Shown here: in pieces, positions 51,250-60,458 of the stretch
Position numbering within the stretch: position 1 is the stretch's first letter
Layout of the letters: the number at the start of each line of letters is the position of its first letter
DNA from: an uncultured Bacteroidales bacterium
Lineage (GTDB): Bacteria > Bacteroidota > Bacteroidia > Bacteroidales > Bacteroidaceae
Direction: 5' to 3'
Length of the DNA: 64,000 bases
NCBI GenBank assembly: GCA_902776455.1
Contig: CACYQI010000008.1
Location: forward strand, 1 to 64,000
Position numbers and translations under genes: made by a program
Notes under the pieces: generated by a model
Told to the model about the DNA's origin: nothing
Seen by the model: only the letters and a program-made list of their open reading frames with translations
Databases searched by the model: none

Positions 51250-51281
51250 TTTGCTCGTTTGTATAAATATGCGTACCTTTG
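51250..51281 (+). promoter_or_regulatory. Promoter for the 51455 surface protein
   Basis: TTTG (51250-51253), 20 nt, TACCTTTG (51274-51281). The leader is about 170 nt long and contains a 22-bp-period repeat. Confidence 0.82.
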
Positions 51282-51304
51282 CAGTGTCCTAATAGAATCC
51301 GACG

Positions 51305-51390
51305 CTTCTGAGCGCCGGAATCTGGGAGTCAAACGTCCCGACGCTTGGAAGCGTTGGCTCCTACTCTTGGAAGCGTCGGCTCCTACGGCA
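51305..51390 (+). repeat. 22-bp-period repeat in the 5' leader (CTTGGAAGCG type)
   Basis: CTTGGAAGCG at 51344 and 51366, 22 bp apart, each followed by TTGGCTCCTAC or TCGGCTCCTAC; a related CTTCTGAGCG lies at 51305. In RNA, GACGCTTGGAAGCGTT folds back on itself. Confidence 0.75.
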
Positions 51391-51454
51391 AAGCGGACAA
51401 ATTTAGTAATATGGAGTGTGATTCAACAGAAAACTTACCAAAAAGGATAAAACC

Positions 51455-54400
51455 ATGAAACGAGTCTTAGAACAACTGATGCGTGCGGCCTTCGTCCTGC
51501 TGGCCGTGCTGGTATCGTCGCGGTCGATGGCCGACGATGAGAATTATTACTTGCAGATAGCCGGCGTGGCTGTCACTTCGGCCAACGCAGAAAACATCAC
51601 AGGAACGGGCATCGCAGGCACGGTGAGCTACGACCGCGCCACGTTGACCCTCACGCTCGACAATGTCACCATTCAGGGTGGCATCACCGAAGACGCCGGT
51701 GCCGTGAGGACGCTCCTCGTGAAGGGAACCTGCCAATTGACGGAAGGTTCCTCTTTCGCCCCCGGCAGAAAGTGGAACAACGAGCTGGGCTATAACGAAC
51801 TCGTCTGGAGCGACTTCACCATCAAAGGCGACGGCGAAGGGGCTGTCCTCGAGATGAACAGCGTCAACTACGAGGCGCTCTACTTGCAGCAGGACTGCAA
51901 CCTGACCGTCGAGAACTGCACGGTCAACCTCTATTCGCAGAAGAACAACGCCATCTATTGCAGCAACTACGATGGAGAGAAGACTATCACGGTGAAGGAG
52001 AACAGTACGCTTACGATGAAGAGCGACAAGACTTGGGCCTTCATCTGCGACAGGCCCGTGACGTTCGTCCTTGGCGAAGGCATCGCCATCAACATCCCCT
52101 CGCCCGCCTACTTCAACAGCGAAGCGGTGGAGAACGGGGACGGATACAGCCACGTGACTGACTTCTTCGACAACGCCGACAAGACGGTCTATTCGAAGCT
52201 CATCGAGATTGGCCCCGAAGTTTGGATACCCAGCGGGACATTCGACATGGAGTATAAGGGAACGACGTTCACCTTCACCGAGTACGGAGAAGGCGAAGTG
52301 AAAGCCGTCGCCGCAAGTGGCATCGGCAATGTGCTGGAGTTCCCGGAGCGCATCACTCGCACCGTCGTCAACCCCAAGACAGGGGAAACGGTCACGAAGG
52401 AATACGTCGTGGCTGCCATCGAAGGCGGCGAGTCGCACTTCGGCGGGCCGTTCAGGCGACTCTCCATGGAGACTCTCATCCTGCCAAGCAGCATCCGCGA
52501 CTTCGGCATGAACACTTTCCCCGAATGCCGCAGCCTGATGCACGTCTATAACTACTGCACCGACGCCCTCAACACCTATTATAATATGTTCTCCTACGAC
52601 CAGGAGAAGTTCGTGCAGGGCGACGACTACTACATGGCCGTCTATAATCAGGCCACGCTCCACGTGCCTTTCGGCAGCCTCTGGGCTTACACGCACACCA
52701 ACTGCTGGCGCATGTTCGGCACCATCGTTGAGGGCATCGAAGAGGAGACATTCGCCCAGGCACCCGTCTTCTCTGTAGGCGGCGGCGAATACGACGAGCC
52801 TCTGACCATCGAACTCAGCAATCCCAACGGCAAAGGCGACATATACTACTACCTGACAGGCGAAAGCGCACAAAGCTCCAACTACTGGGCTTACAACCCC
52901 GAAGTGCTGAAGTACGACGGTGAGCCTATCGAACTGAAGAGCACAGGCGTTATCGTTGCCTACGTCACCGACGGCCAGCACCGCAGCCCTGTGGCACGCG
53001 AGTCGTACGTCATCAACACGAATGGCATCGTCGTAGCGGGCATCGAAGTGAACGCCGCCAACCAGTCCGACGTGCTGGGCGACAAGGGCAGCGTCAGCAT
53101 CGACCCTAAGTCGGGAGCCTTAGTCCTTGACAACGCCACCATCGACTGCAACGCCTTCAAGGCCGAGACAGGCATCGAGATGGCAGGAGGCGAACAGGCC
53201 ATCATCCTTCGCGGCAACAACACCATCATCGCACCGCAACGAGGCATCGACTTCGGCTACAGAAGCGGCTTCGGCAACGGCGGCAACCTCACCATCATAG
53301 GCGATGGCGAGGACGAAGTGCCTACACTCAACATCGTCCTCGACGGCAAGGGGGGCAACGGCATCGTCTGCTACCTCGCCAACTGCTACATCGAGAACTG
53401 CAACCTCGTCATCAACGGCGGAACGGAAGGCATCTACTTCAAAGCCGGCGGAAAGGGCGACGGCGGACTCTTCATCAACAATGCCGACGTGAGAATCGAA
53501 GCAATGGAGAGCGCCATGAGCGGCGTCTTTGACCTCGTCCTCGGCAAGGATCTGGAAATCCTTTCTCCCGAAGGAGCAACCTTCCAGCCAGCAGGAGAAA
53601 AGGCCTTCGAGAACATCTTTGCCGACGAGATGGTGTCCCCCTCCGTACACATCGGCACGCCGTCGGGCGTCGTCATCCTCCCCTTTACACGCGAGATTGT
53701 CATCGGTTTCCCCACCGACGACTTCACGACCGACGGCAAGACGCCTGTTGATCTCTACAACACGGTCATCGACAACGTCTTCTACGTCGTGGACAATAAC
53801 AACGAAACCGACAATTCGGGCTACTACGACACAGAAGAGCAATGCGTCGTCCTCAACCAGACGACCACGACCGAGCAGATGGAAACGGTCGTACAGAACG
53901 AGCCAGGCACGCAAGAGGTTGCCGAGAGCTACACAGGCCTCATTCTTCAAGTGCCGGCAGGGCAAGGCTATGTCGTTGTGAACACGCAGACCACCGGCGG
54001 AAGCTACGTGGCCGTGCAAGTGGGCAGCGACGCTCCTACCTGCCAGCAGCAAGCCGACAGGGGCGACGTCCGCGTGGACTACGACGTGGAGAGCGACACC
54101 TACATCTACATCTACGCGTCCGACACCGACGAGACACCCACGCCTAAACCCGCAAGACGACAAGCCAGGGCGAAGGCCGGAAAAGGCGAAGCAGCCGTCA
54201 AGATCTACTCGCTCAGAGTCATTCCCGAAGGCTTCCGCATCAACGTCTCTGACAGAGAGTACGCCACCTACTTCAACAGTCAGCCCATGCGTCTGGCAGC
54301 AGGCATGAAGGCAGCTGTGGTGGAAGGCATCAACGAAAACGAGCTTGTGCTGAACTATCTCTACGACGGCGACAACGAAGAGTGCAACGTCATCCCCGGC

Positions 54401-54847
54401 GGAACGGCGGTTCTGCTCTCAGCCCCTGAAGGAGGCCACACCCTGACACTCGTGGACAAGAGCACCTCTCCCGCTCCGAAGATGAACCTGCTGCAAGGCT
54501 CCGACACAGACCAGCTCACGACGGGCGGCGACCTCTACTACAAACTGACGTGGTCCGAGGACTTCACGCGCTTCGGCTTCTTCTGGGGAGCGCCCGACGG
54601 CGGCGCATTCATCAATCCCGCACACAAGGCTTACCTCGCCATCAGTGGCAAGATGGCTCAAGAGTACAAGGGATTTGAACTGACAGACGACCCGACAGGC
54701 ATCGCTTCCTCAGTCGCACAGACGGAAGAAGGCAGCACCATCTTCAACCTCGCCGGCCAGCAAATGGCAAAGGGTAAGGGCGGAAACGGCCAGTTGCCTC
54801 GTGGCATCTACATCATCGGTGGCAAGAAAATCGTAATAGGGAAATGA
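51455..54847 (+). CDS. Large secreted surface protein with C-terminal tail
   Basis: 1130 aa. Signal peptide (VLLAVLVSSRSMA, about 26 aa). Residues about 30-250 and 535-780 are two beta-helix-like regions of short strands (ILRGNNTIIAPQRG, NLTIIGDGEDE, CYIENCNLVI). About 330-450 contains a BspA-like fragment (LILPSSIRDFGMNTFPECRSL) and about 465-530 a chitobiase/CHB-like beta fold (VFSVGGGEYDEPLTIELSN). The end has a beta domain with YATYFNSQPM and the tail FNLAGQQMAKG, LPRGIYIIGGKKIVIG. No catalytic site is visible, so an adhesin or matrix role is inferred. A 58-aa acidic peptide gene follows after 20 bp. Confidence 0.8.
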   Translation: MKRVLEQLMRAAFVLLAVLVSSRSMADDENYYLQIAGVAVTSANAENITGTGIAGTVSYDRATLTLTLDNVTIQGGITEDAGAVRTLLVKGTCQLTEGSSFAPGRKWNNELGYNELVWSDFTIKGDGEGAVLEMNSVNYEALYLQQDCNLTVENCTVNLYSQKNNAIYCSNYDGEKTITVKENSTLTMKSDKTWAFICDRPVTFVLGEGIAINIPSPAYFNSEAVENGDGYSHVTDFFDNADKTVYSKLIEIGPEVWIPSGTFDMEYKGTTFTFTEYGEGEVKAVAASGIGNVLEFPERITRTVVNPKTGETVTKEYVVAAIEGGESHFGGPFRRLSMETLILPSSIRDFGMNTFPECRSLMHVYNYCTDALNTYYNMFSYDQEKFVQGDDYYMAVYNQATLHVPFGSLWAYTHTNCWRMFGTIVEGIEEETFAQAPVFSVGGGEYDEPLTIELSNPNGKGDIYYYLTGESAQSSNYWAYNPEVLKYDGEPIELKSTGVIVAYVTDGQHRSPVARESYVINTNGIVVAGIEVNAANQSDVLGDKGSVSIDPKSGALVLDNATIDCNAFKAETGIEMAGGEQAIILRGNNTIIAPQRGIDFGYRSGFGNGGNLTIIGDGEDEVPTLNIVLDGKGGNGIVCYLANCYIENCNLVINGGTEGIYFKAGGKGDGGLFINNADVRIEAMESAMSGVFDLVLGKDLEILSPEGATFQPAGEKAFENIFADEMVSPSVHIGTPSGVVILPFTREIVIGFPTDDFTTDGKTPVDLYNTVIDNVFYVVDNNNETDNSGYYDTEEQCVVLNQTTTTEQMETVVQNEPGTQEVAESYTGLILQVPAGQGYVVVNTQTTGGSYVAVQVGSDAPTCQQQADRGDVRVDYDVESDTYIYIYASDTDETPTPKPARRQARAKAGKGEAAVKIYSLRVIPEGFRINVSDREYATYFNSQPMRLAAGMKAAVVEGINENELVLNYLYDGDNEECNVIPGGTAVLLSAPEGGHTLTLVDKSTSPAPKMNLLQGSDTDQLTTGGDLYYKLTWSEDFTRFGFFWGAPDGGAFINPAHKAYLAISGKMAQEYKGFELTDDPTGIASSVAQTEEGSTIFNLAGQQMAKGKGGNGQLPRGIYIIGGKKIVIGK

Positions 54848-54867
54848 TTAAACGACAGAAAGACAAG

Positions 54868-55044
54868 ATGAAACAGACATATCAACAGCCGACTAACGGT
54901 ATCGAAGAAGCAGAGGCCCAGCTCATCCTTGCCGTCTCGAAGGGAGACGAGTACTCGCCCAACCCTTCGTACACAAAGGAGTTCACCATCTTCGACGACA
55001 ACGAAAACTCGTCAGCTTCAGGCGAATCCATCTGGGACGACTGA
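54868..55044 (+). CDS. Small acidic peptide (58 aa), paralogue of the 3291 peptide
   Basis: ATG 54868 gives MKQTYQQPTNG, matching the start of the 3291 product; a Met at 54844 overlaps the upstream stop (ATGA) but adds eight residues absent from the relative. AEAQLILAVS occupies the central position and the peptide ends SIWDD. It has no membrane segment, Cys residue or lipobox. It lies 20 bp after a tailed surface-protein gene and before a stem-loop, so it is cotranscribed. Function unknown. Confidence 0.75.
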   Translation: MKQTYQQPTNGIEEAEAQLILAVSKGDEYSPNPSYTKEFTIFDDNENSSASGESIWDD

Positions 55045-55076
55045 CCGCAACGTCGCCAAGCACAGCAAGACGCTGA

Positions 55077-55122
55077 AATCGCCCCCTCCCGACGGCCAAC
55101 ACCGCCTCGGAAGGGGGTGATT
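55077..55122 (+). terminator. Stem-loop after the small peptide gene
   Basis: AATCGCCCCCTCCC pairs with GGAAGGGGGTGATT with G-U pairs; the T-run is weak. Confidence 0.55.
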
Positions 55123-55145
55123 CCGTTTGCAGGCGTCCTCCATCA

Positions 55146-55173
55146 ATTCGCACTTCATCATCCGTCATTCATC
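55146..55173 (+). repeat. Heptamer tract, 4 degenerate units
   Basis: ATTCGCA, CTTCATC, ATCCGTC, ATTCATC: degenerate but with the usual 28-bp length. Confidence 0.55.
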
Positions 55174-55261
55174 ATTTAGGCGATGCCCATCCATAGGAAG
55201 AACCCACTCAAAAGTCCAATAGTCTCATGGGAACAAGCAATGTATGAAAACCTTCTCCGCA

Positions 55262-55700
55262 CAGCTGCATCTGTCAAATCTTTTCGCGTCGGGGCGCGTT
55301 CTGACGGGCTATTTCCTACTCTGCGGCACTTTGGCCCGCAAAAACAAAAAGAATGGCTTATTTTGAATGCATGCTGACAATCAACAAGTTACAACGGGCT
55401 TTCTTTTCGTCCGATGTAAAGGAAGTGCCAGCCCACAATGAGCCACCGACAAAATCCGCATAGTTTTCCTTCAAAATCGACGTAAAGGAATGGCTAACGC
55501 TCCACGGAGTATTGACCGACGCTCCACGGAGCATCGGCCTACGCAACGTGGAGCATCGAAAAACATGCCGTAAAGCTTTGGCCTTTCACCCACGAGGAGA
55601 CGCAAAATCCTGTCGTAGATTTTCGGGCATTTGGCACAACGTCGCGCACGAACCATCGAGGGGGAAAGAAGGAAAAGGGAAGTCGAATTGATTTCCCAAT
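55262..55700. repeat. 440-bp dispersed element with a 22-bp array, copy B
   Basis: Collinear with 50685-51126 over its whole length (see there), at clearly lower than perfect identity. It is followed immediately by M2-E. No gene is supported between 55045 and 56312. Confidence 0.85.
55500..55575. repeat. 22-bp-period array inside copy B
   Basis: CTCCACGGAG at 55500 and 55522 and CAACGTGGAG at 55544, then a degenerate GCCGTAAAGC unit. Confidence 0.88.
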
Positions 55701-55704
55701 TTAT

Positions 55705-55865
55705 TAGTGTTCGGTAAATACGGCCTGTAAGGCCAGAAAGCAGTCAGCCCAGGGCAGCTTTCCCCCTCTTCGGGGCGACCAAAGCCCCTGCCAAGCATAT
55801 TTTGCACTAAATACCGATGGTTAGAAGGATGCAGGAGATGATGAAATAATTTTACCGGACACCTA
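55705..55865. mobile_element. M2-type element E, shortened relative of D
   Basis: Ends TAGTGTTCGGTAAA and TTTACCGGACACCTA are inverted repeats. The interior matches the edges of M2-D (GGCCTGTAAGGCC, CAGTCAGCCCAGGGC, CTTCGGGGCGACCAA) with the middle missing. Confidence 0.7.
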
Positions 55866-55879
55866 TATTTCCAATTAAT

Positions 55880-56249
55880 GCTGTCCGCTAAATAAGCGCC
55901 GAACCAAAGGTCGACGAAGTCAAGGCGCGAAAGACCACAGACGGGGGTGAACTCCGCCTGCGCCTGAGCGAAGCGAAGAACCCCCGGGATAGAATTGCAG
56001 AACAATAATAAGCCCCGAAAGGGCGACAGAGATATAAGCAATTTGATATTAAACAGGTTATGTACTCTGTCGCCCTTTCAGGGCTTAGTTTTGTTAATGC
56101 GCTTGTTCCGGGGGTTAACACCCCCGTCTGTGGTCTCTCGTCCCTTCGGGACTTTAGAGTAAGCTGAGTTTTGTTGATGCCATTATTCCCAGAGTTTACA
56201 CCCCCCGCCTGTGTTCTCTCACATCCCCGGCGCTTATTCATCGGACAGC
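55880..56249. mobile_element. M2-type element C, with 22-bp terminal inverted repeats
   Basis: GCTGTCCGCTAAATAAGCGCCG cut as GCTGTCCG + CTAAATAAGCGCCG (55880-55901) and its inverse at 56228-56249 differ at two positions. The interior holds CACAGACGGGGGTG, CCCCGAAAGGGCGACAG/CTGTCGCCCTTTCAGGG and two CACCCCC(C)G-CTGTG arms. The right end lies 7 bp from the rplQ terminator. Confidence 0.8.
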
Positions 56250-56256
56250 AACAACA

Positions 56257-56295
56257 GAAAAAGCCGCTCCATCCTTCACGGACGAAGCGGCTTTC
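56257..56295 (-). terminator. Rho-independent terminator of the ribosomal operon
   Basis: On the minus strand AAAGCCGCT pairs with AGCGGCTTT (56260-56268 with 56286-56294), followed by T-rich sequence. It lies 18 bp beyond the rplQ stop. Confidence 0.88.
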
Positions 56296-56312
56296 ATTAT
56301 TGCAATTTAGAA

Positions 56313-56813
56313 TTATTCGGCTTTTGCTTCCTCAGGAGCTGCAGTCTCTACAGCTTCTGCGGCGGGTGCCTCGGCTACTTCTGCTGCGGGAGCAGCGGCT
56401 TTCTTTGAAGAGCGGCGCGTGCGCTTTGCCTTCTTGGCTGTCTTTGCCATGTTCTCGTCGAAGTCAACAAGCTCGATGAAGCACATGGGTGCTGCATCGC
56501 TGGCACGGAAACCAGTCTTGATGATGCGGGTGTAGCCACCGGGACGGTCGGCAACAGCCTTCGAGATGGTGGTGAACAGCTCGTTGATGGCCTGCTTGTC
56601 CTGCAGATAGCTGAACACGACGCGGCGCGAGTTGGTAGTGTCCTCCTTCGACTTGGTGATGAGAGGCTCTACATACTTCTTCAAGGCCTTTGCCTTGGCG
56701 AGGGTCGTAGTGATTCTTTTGTGCATGATCAGAGATACGGCCATGTTGCTCAACATAGCAGCTCTGTGGGATGCAGTACGACCCAGATGGTTGAATTTCT
56801 TATTGTGTCTCAT
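56313..56813 (-). CDS. rplQ: 50S ribosomal protein L17
   Basis: 166 aa. [21 protein letters not shown] is the conserved L17 start. From about residue 125 there is a Lys-rich then Ala/Glu-rich extension ([20 protein letters not shown]...), longer than in enterobacteria. Last gene of the operon, before the terminator. Confidence 0.97.
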   Translation of the reverse strand: MRHNKKFNHLGRTASHRAAMLSNMAVSLIMHKRITTTLAKAKALKKYVEPLITKSKEDTTNSRRVVFSYLQDKQAINELFTTISKAVADRPGGYTRIIKTGFRASDAAPMCFIELVDFDENMAKTAKKAKRTRRSSKKAAAPAAEVAEAPAAEAVETAAPEEAKAE

Positions 56814-56818
56814 GACTT

Positions 56819-57811
56819 TTATTCTTTATCTAATTTATACTTGGATATATCGGTTCCAAACGACAGATTCAGACTCTCGAGCAAATCATCAAGCTCCGTG
56901 AGCGATTTCTTGCCGAAGTTCCTGAACTTGAGGAGGTCGGTCTTGTTGTACTGAACGAGGTCGCCGAGGGTTTCCACATCGGCAGCCTTGAGGCAGTTCA
57001 ACGCGCGGACGGACAAGTCCATATCGACCAGCTTGGTCTTCAGGAGTTGGCGCATGTGGAGAACCTCTTCGTCGAACTCCTCGTTCACGTCCAGTTCGTT
57101 GTTCTCGAGCGTAATCTTCTCGTCGGAGAACAGCATGAAGTGGTGAATGAGGATGCGGGCGGCTTCCTTAAGCGCCTCTTTCGGGTGAATGGAACCATCG
57201 GTGGTAATCTCAAGGACGAGCTTCTCGTAGTCGGTCTTCTGCTCTACGCGGAAGTTCTCTACGGCGTACTTGACATTCCTGATGGGTGTGTAAATTGAAT
57301 CGATGGGAATAACATTCACGTCGGTGCAGAAGGGACGGTTCTCGTCGGCGGGCACATAGCCCCTGCCCTTGTTGATGTTGATCTCGATGCGAAGGGAAGC
57401 CTTGGGATCGAGATGACAAATCACAAGTTCGGGGTTCAGCACCTCGAAACCAACAAGATACTTGTTGAAGTCGCCAGCACGGAACTCGGTGACGTTCTCG
57501 ACGGTGACAGCAACCTTTTCTGTCTCGAAGTCCTCTACAACCTGCTTGAATCTTACTTGCTTCAGGTTCAATATAATGTTGGTGACATCTTCCTTGACTC
57601 CGGGCACGGTGGCAAACTCGTGCTCAACACCAGAGATGGAAACCGTGTTGATGGCAAAACCATCGAGCGAGGAGAGAAGGATGCGGCGCAAAGCATTACC
57701 AATGGTAGTACCGAAACCACCTTCCAAGGGGCGGAATTCGAACTTGCCGAACTTGTCGTCCGCCTCCAACATTATTACTTTATCGGGTTTTTGAAATGCT
57801 AATATCGCCAT
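56819..57811 (-). CDS. rpoA: RNA polymerase alpha subunit
   Basis: 330 aa. The N-terminal assembly domain ([24 protein letters not shown]) and C-terminal DNA- and activator-binding domain ([42 protein letters not shown]) are both complete. Five bp upstream of rplQ. Confidence 0.98.
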   Translation of the reverse strand: MAILAFQKPDKVIMLEADDKFGKFEFRPLEGGFGTTIGNALRRILLSSLDGFAINTVSISGVEHEFATVPGVKEDVTNIILNLKQVRFKQVVEDFETEKVAVTVENVTEFRAGDFNKYLVGFEVLNPELVICHLDPKASLRIEININKGRGYVPADENRPFCTDVNVIPIDSIYTPIRNVKYAVENFRVEQKTDYEKLVLEITTDGSIHPKEALKEAARILIHHFMLFSDEKITLENNELDVNEEFDEEVLHMRQLLKTKLVDMDLSVRALNCLKAADVETLGDLVQYNKTDLLKFRNFGKKSLTELDDLLESLNLSFGTDISKYKLDKE

Positions 57812-57820
57812 TCTTATATT

Positions 57821-58426
57821 TTATTTAGAGTATAACTCAACAATCAACTGCTCCTTAATGGTCTCGGGGATGTCCTCACGCTCGGGCTTGTGGAGATACT
57901 TGCCGGCCTTCTGGCTCTCGTCCCATTCGATCCAAGGATACTTAGAGTGGTTGAAACCTGCAAGAGCTTCCTGCACTACCTCGAGGCTCTTGCTGCGCTC
58001 GCGAACACCAACTACCTGTCCGGGCTTGACGCTATAAGAAGGGATACCTACAACCTTACCGTCAACAACGATGTGCTTGTGGTTGACGAGCTGACGTGCA
58101 GCGCGGCGGGTAGGAGCGATGCCCAGACGATAAACGACGTTGTCGAGGCGGCTCTCCAGGTTCTGGAGAAGGATTACACCGGTGATGCCACTGGTGCGGG
58201 CTGCCTTCTCGAACATGTTGCGGAACTGTTTCTCCAGTACACCATAGGTGTATTTAGCCTTCTGCTTCTCAGCAAGCATGATGCCATACTCGGAGGTCTT
58301 GCGGCGACGGTTGTTGCCGTGCTGGCCAGGAGGGAAGTTACGCTTAGCCTGTACTTTGGGATTACCCAGGATGGCCTCGCCGAAACGACGGTCTATCCTT
58401 GACTTAGGTCCTGTATATCTTGCCAT
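57821..58426 (-). CDS. rpsD: 30S ribosomal protein S4
   Basis: 201 aa. [20 protein letters not shown] start; the N-terminal zinc Cys residues of some S4 proteins are absent. The S4 RNA-binding domain is [30 protein letters not shown]. Confidence 0.98.
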   Translation of the reverse strand: MARYTGPKSRIDRRFGEAILGNPKVQAKRNFPPGQHGNNRRRKTSEYGIMLAEKQKAKYTYGVLEKQFRNMFEKAARTSGITGVILLQNLESRLDNVVYRLGIAPTRRAARQLVNHKHIVVDGKVVGIPSYSVKPGQVVGVRERSKSLEVVQEALAGFNHSKYPWIEWDESQKAGKYLHKPEREDIPETIKEQLIVELYSK

Positions 58427-58490
58427 AATCTATTCTATAAAATGTTTTCGTTCTTACGATACAACGTTAATTACGATATAACGCCCGTTA

Positions 58491-58880
58491 TTAAACTCTA
58501 CGACGCTTCGGTGGACGGCAGCCATTGTGAGGAAGCGGAGTAACATCGATAATCTCCGTCACTTCGATGCCTGCACCATGGACGGTGCGGATTGCTGACT
58601 CACGGCCGTTGCCGGGACCCTTCACGTATGCCTTCACCTTGCGCAGACCCAAGTCGTATGCAGTCTTTGCACAATCCTGGGCTGCCATCTGGGCAGCATA
58701 AGGAGTGTTCTTCTTTGAACCACGGAAACCCATCTTTCCGGCAGAAGACCAGGAGATAACCTGACCCTCGCTGTTGGCCAAAGAGACAATGATATTGTTG
58801 AACGAGCTGTGTACATGGAGCTGACCCAATGCGTCAACCTTCACTACTCTCTTCTTTGTAGCAACTGTTTTCTTTGCCAT
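58491..58880 (-). CDS. rpsK: 30S ribosomal protein S11
   Basis: 129 aa. [35 protein letters not shown], and the C-terminus [18 protein letters not shown] are diagnostic. Confidence 0.98.
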   Translation of the reverse strand: MAKKTVATKKRVVKVDALGQLHVHSSFNNIIVSLANSEGQVISWSSAGKMGFRGSKKNTPYAAQMAAQDCAKTAYDLGLRKVKAYVKGPGNGRESAIRTVHGAGIEVTEIIDVTPLPHNGCRPPKRRRV

Positions 58881-58888
58881 ATCAATTA

Positions 58889-59269
58889 TTATTTAGTAGC
58901 CTTTTTCTTGTTTGCAACAGTCTTCTTCTTGCCCTTACGTGTGCGAGCATTGTTCTTCGTGCTCTGGCCACGGACGGGAAGACCATTACGATGACGAACT
59001 CCACGGTAGCAGCCTATATCCATCAGACGCTTGATGTTCATCGTAATCTCAGAGCGGAGGTCACCCTCGACCTTGTACTCGGCACCGATAATCTCACGAA
59101 TCTTACCTGCCTCGTCGTCAGTCCAGTCCGTAACCTTCTTGTCCTTATCTACGCCAGCCTTTTCCAGGATCTTGGCAGAGCTACTGCGACCTATACCGAA
59201 TATATAGGTCAAAGCGATTTCCCCACGTTTGTTCTGGGGTAAATCTACACCAACAATTCTAATTGCCAT
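58889..59269 (-). CDS. rpsM: 30S ribosomal protein S13
   Basis: 126 aa. [20 protein letters not shown] start and [19 protein letters not shown] signature; Lys-rich C-terminal tail. Confidence 0.98.
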   Translation of the reverse strand: MAIRIVGVDLPQNKRGEIALTYIFGIGRSSSAKILEKAGVDKDKKVTDWTDDEAGKIREIIGAEYKVEGDLRSEITMNIKRLMDIGCYRGVRHRNGLPVRGQSTKNNARTRKGKKKTVANKKKATK

Positions 59270-59299
59270 ATACTATACTTTTCTTGTTTGCAATAATGA

Positions 59300-59416
59300 C
59301 TAACCCTGGCGCATCTTGTACTTCGGGTTTTTCTTGTTAATAACATACAAACGACCCTTGCGGCGTACTATCTTGCATTCAGGGGTACGTTTTTTCAAAG
59401 AAGCTCTTGTTTTCAT
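59300..59416 (-). CDS. rpmJ: 50S ribosomal protein L36
   Basis: 38 aa read directly from the sequence: [20 protein letters not shown], then [18 protein letters not shown]. Only one of the four zinc ligands (Cys14) of the zinc-type L36 remains, so this is a non-zinc form. It sits between infA and rpsM as expected. Confidence 0.95.
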   Translation of the reverse strand: MKTRASLKKRTPECKIVRRKGRLYVINKKNPKYKMRQG

Positions 59417-59426
59417 ATTGATGTTT

Positions 59427-59645
59427 TTATTTATATCTGAATACAATACGTCCCTTCGTCAAGTCATACGGACTCATCTCGACCTTGACCTTGTCGCCAG
59501 GAAGTATCTTGATGTAATGCATCCTCATCTTGCCCGAGATGTTGCAGATAATCTTCTGACCTATCTCAAGTTCGACACGGAACATCGCGTTCGAGAGCGA
59601 TTCTACTATTACACCGTCTTGTTCAATAACAGCCTGTTTTGCCAT
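59427..59645 (-). CDS. infA: Translation initiation factor IF-1
   Basis: 72 aa, the standard length. It is an OB fold with [21 protein letters not shown] split by conserved residues, and [16 protein letters not shown] at the end. It starts 6 bp after map. Confidence 0.97.
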   Translation of the reverse strand: MAKQAVIEQDGVIVESLSNAMFRVELEIGQKIICNISGKMRMHYIKILPGDKVKVEMSPYDLTKGRIVFRYK

Positions 59646-59651
59646 ACTCGT

Positions 59652-60440
59652 TTATTTTTCGTTTTCTTCTATATCTTCGAAGGAGGACAGAATCTCTACT
59701 TCTCCCCTGTGCACCGCTATCGTGTGTTCGAAGTGGGCCGAGGGCTTCCCGTCGCGCGTCTTGATGGTCCAATTGTCCTCCGTCATGTAGATCTTCGGAC
59801 TTCCCATCGTTATCATAGGTTCTATGGCGATGCAGAGGCCATTCTTTATCATGGAGCCATTCCCTTTCCTCCCGTAATTGGGGACCTGAGGGTCTTCATG
59901 CATCTTGTGTCCTATGCCGTGACCGACGAACTCGCGTACGACTCCGTAGCCACTGGACTCGCAAAGTGTCTGCACTGCGTACCCGATGTCGCCGATGCGC
60001 TTGCCCTTTTGGGCATTGGCGATGCCCTCGTAGAGAGCCTGCTTCGTGACACGGAGCAACTGAGCTACTTCTTCCGACACCTCACCTACACGGAACGTAT
60101 AGCATGAGTCGCCGTTGAAACCGTTCAGAAGCGTTCCACAGTCCACCGACACGATATCTCCGTCCACTAACGGTGTGTCGTTTGGGACACCATGCACTAC
60201 GACATCATTGACCGAGGTGCAAATCGACGCTGGGAAAGGTGTGCCTCCGCAGGGATTGGGGAAGTCCTTGAAGGTAGGCACCCCACCATTGTCGCGTATG
60301 AATTCTTCGGCTACCCGGTCCAACTCCTTTGTCGTAACGCCCGGCCTGACATGTTTCCCCACTTCGGCCAGGGTCTTGGCAACAAGCTGGTTGGCAGCTC
60401 GCATCAATTCTATCTCGTCTTCTGTCTTAAGAAATATCAT
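59652..60440 (-). CDS. map: Methionine aminopeptidase, type I
   Basis: 262 aa. It removes the initiator Met from new proteins. Metal ligands are in VSVDCGTLLNGFNGDSCYTF (two Asp), GHGIGHKMHEDP (His) and the Glu residues of CIAIEPM and FEHTIAV. Map between secY and infA is the normal order here. Confidence 0.97.
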   Translation of the reverse strand: MIFLKTEDEIELMRAANQLVAKTLAEVGKHVRPGVTTKELDRVAEEFIRDNGGVPTFKDFPNPCGGTPFPASICTSVNDVVVHGVPNDTPLVDGDIVSVDCGTLLNGFNGDSCYTFRVGEVSEEVAQLLRVTKQALYEGIANAQKGKRIGDIGYAVQTLCESSGYGVVREFVGHGIGHKMHEDPQVPNYGRKGNGSMIKNGLCIAIEPMITMGSPKIYMTEDNWTIKTRDGKPSAHFEHTIAVHRGEVEILSSFEDIEENEK

Positions 60441-60458
60441 CCCGCTGGTGACTATTCC

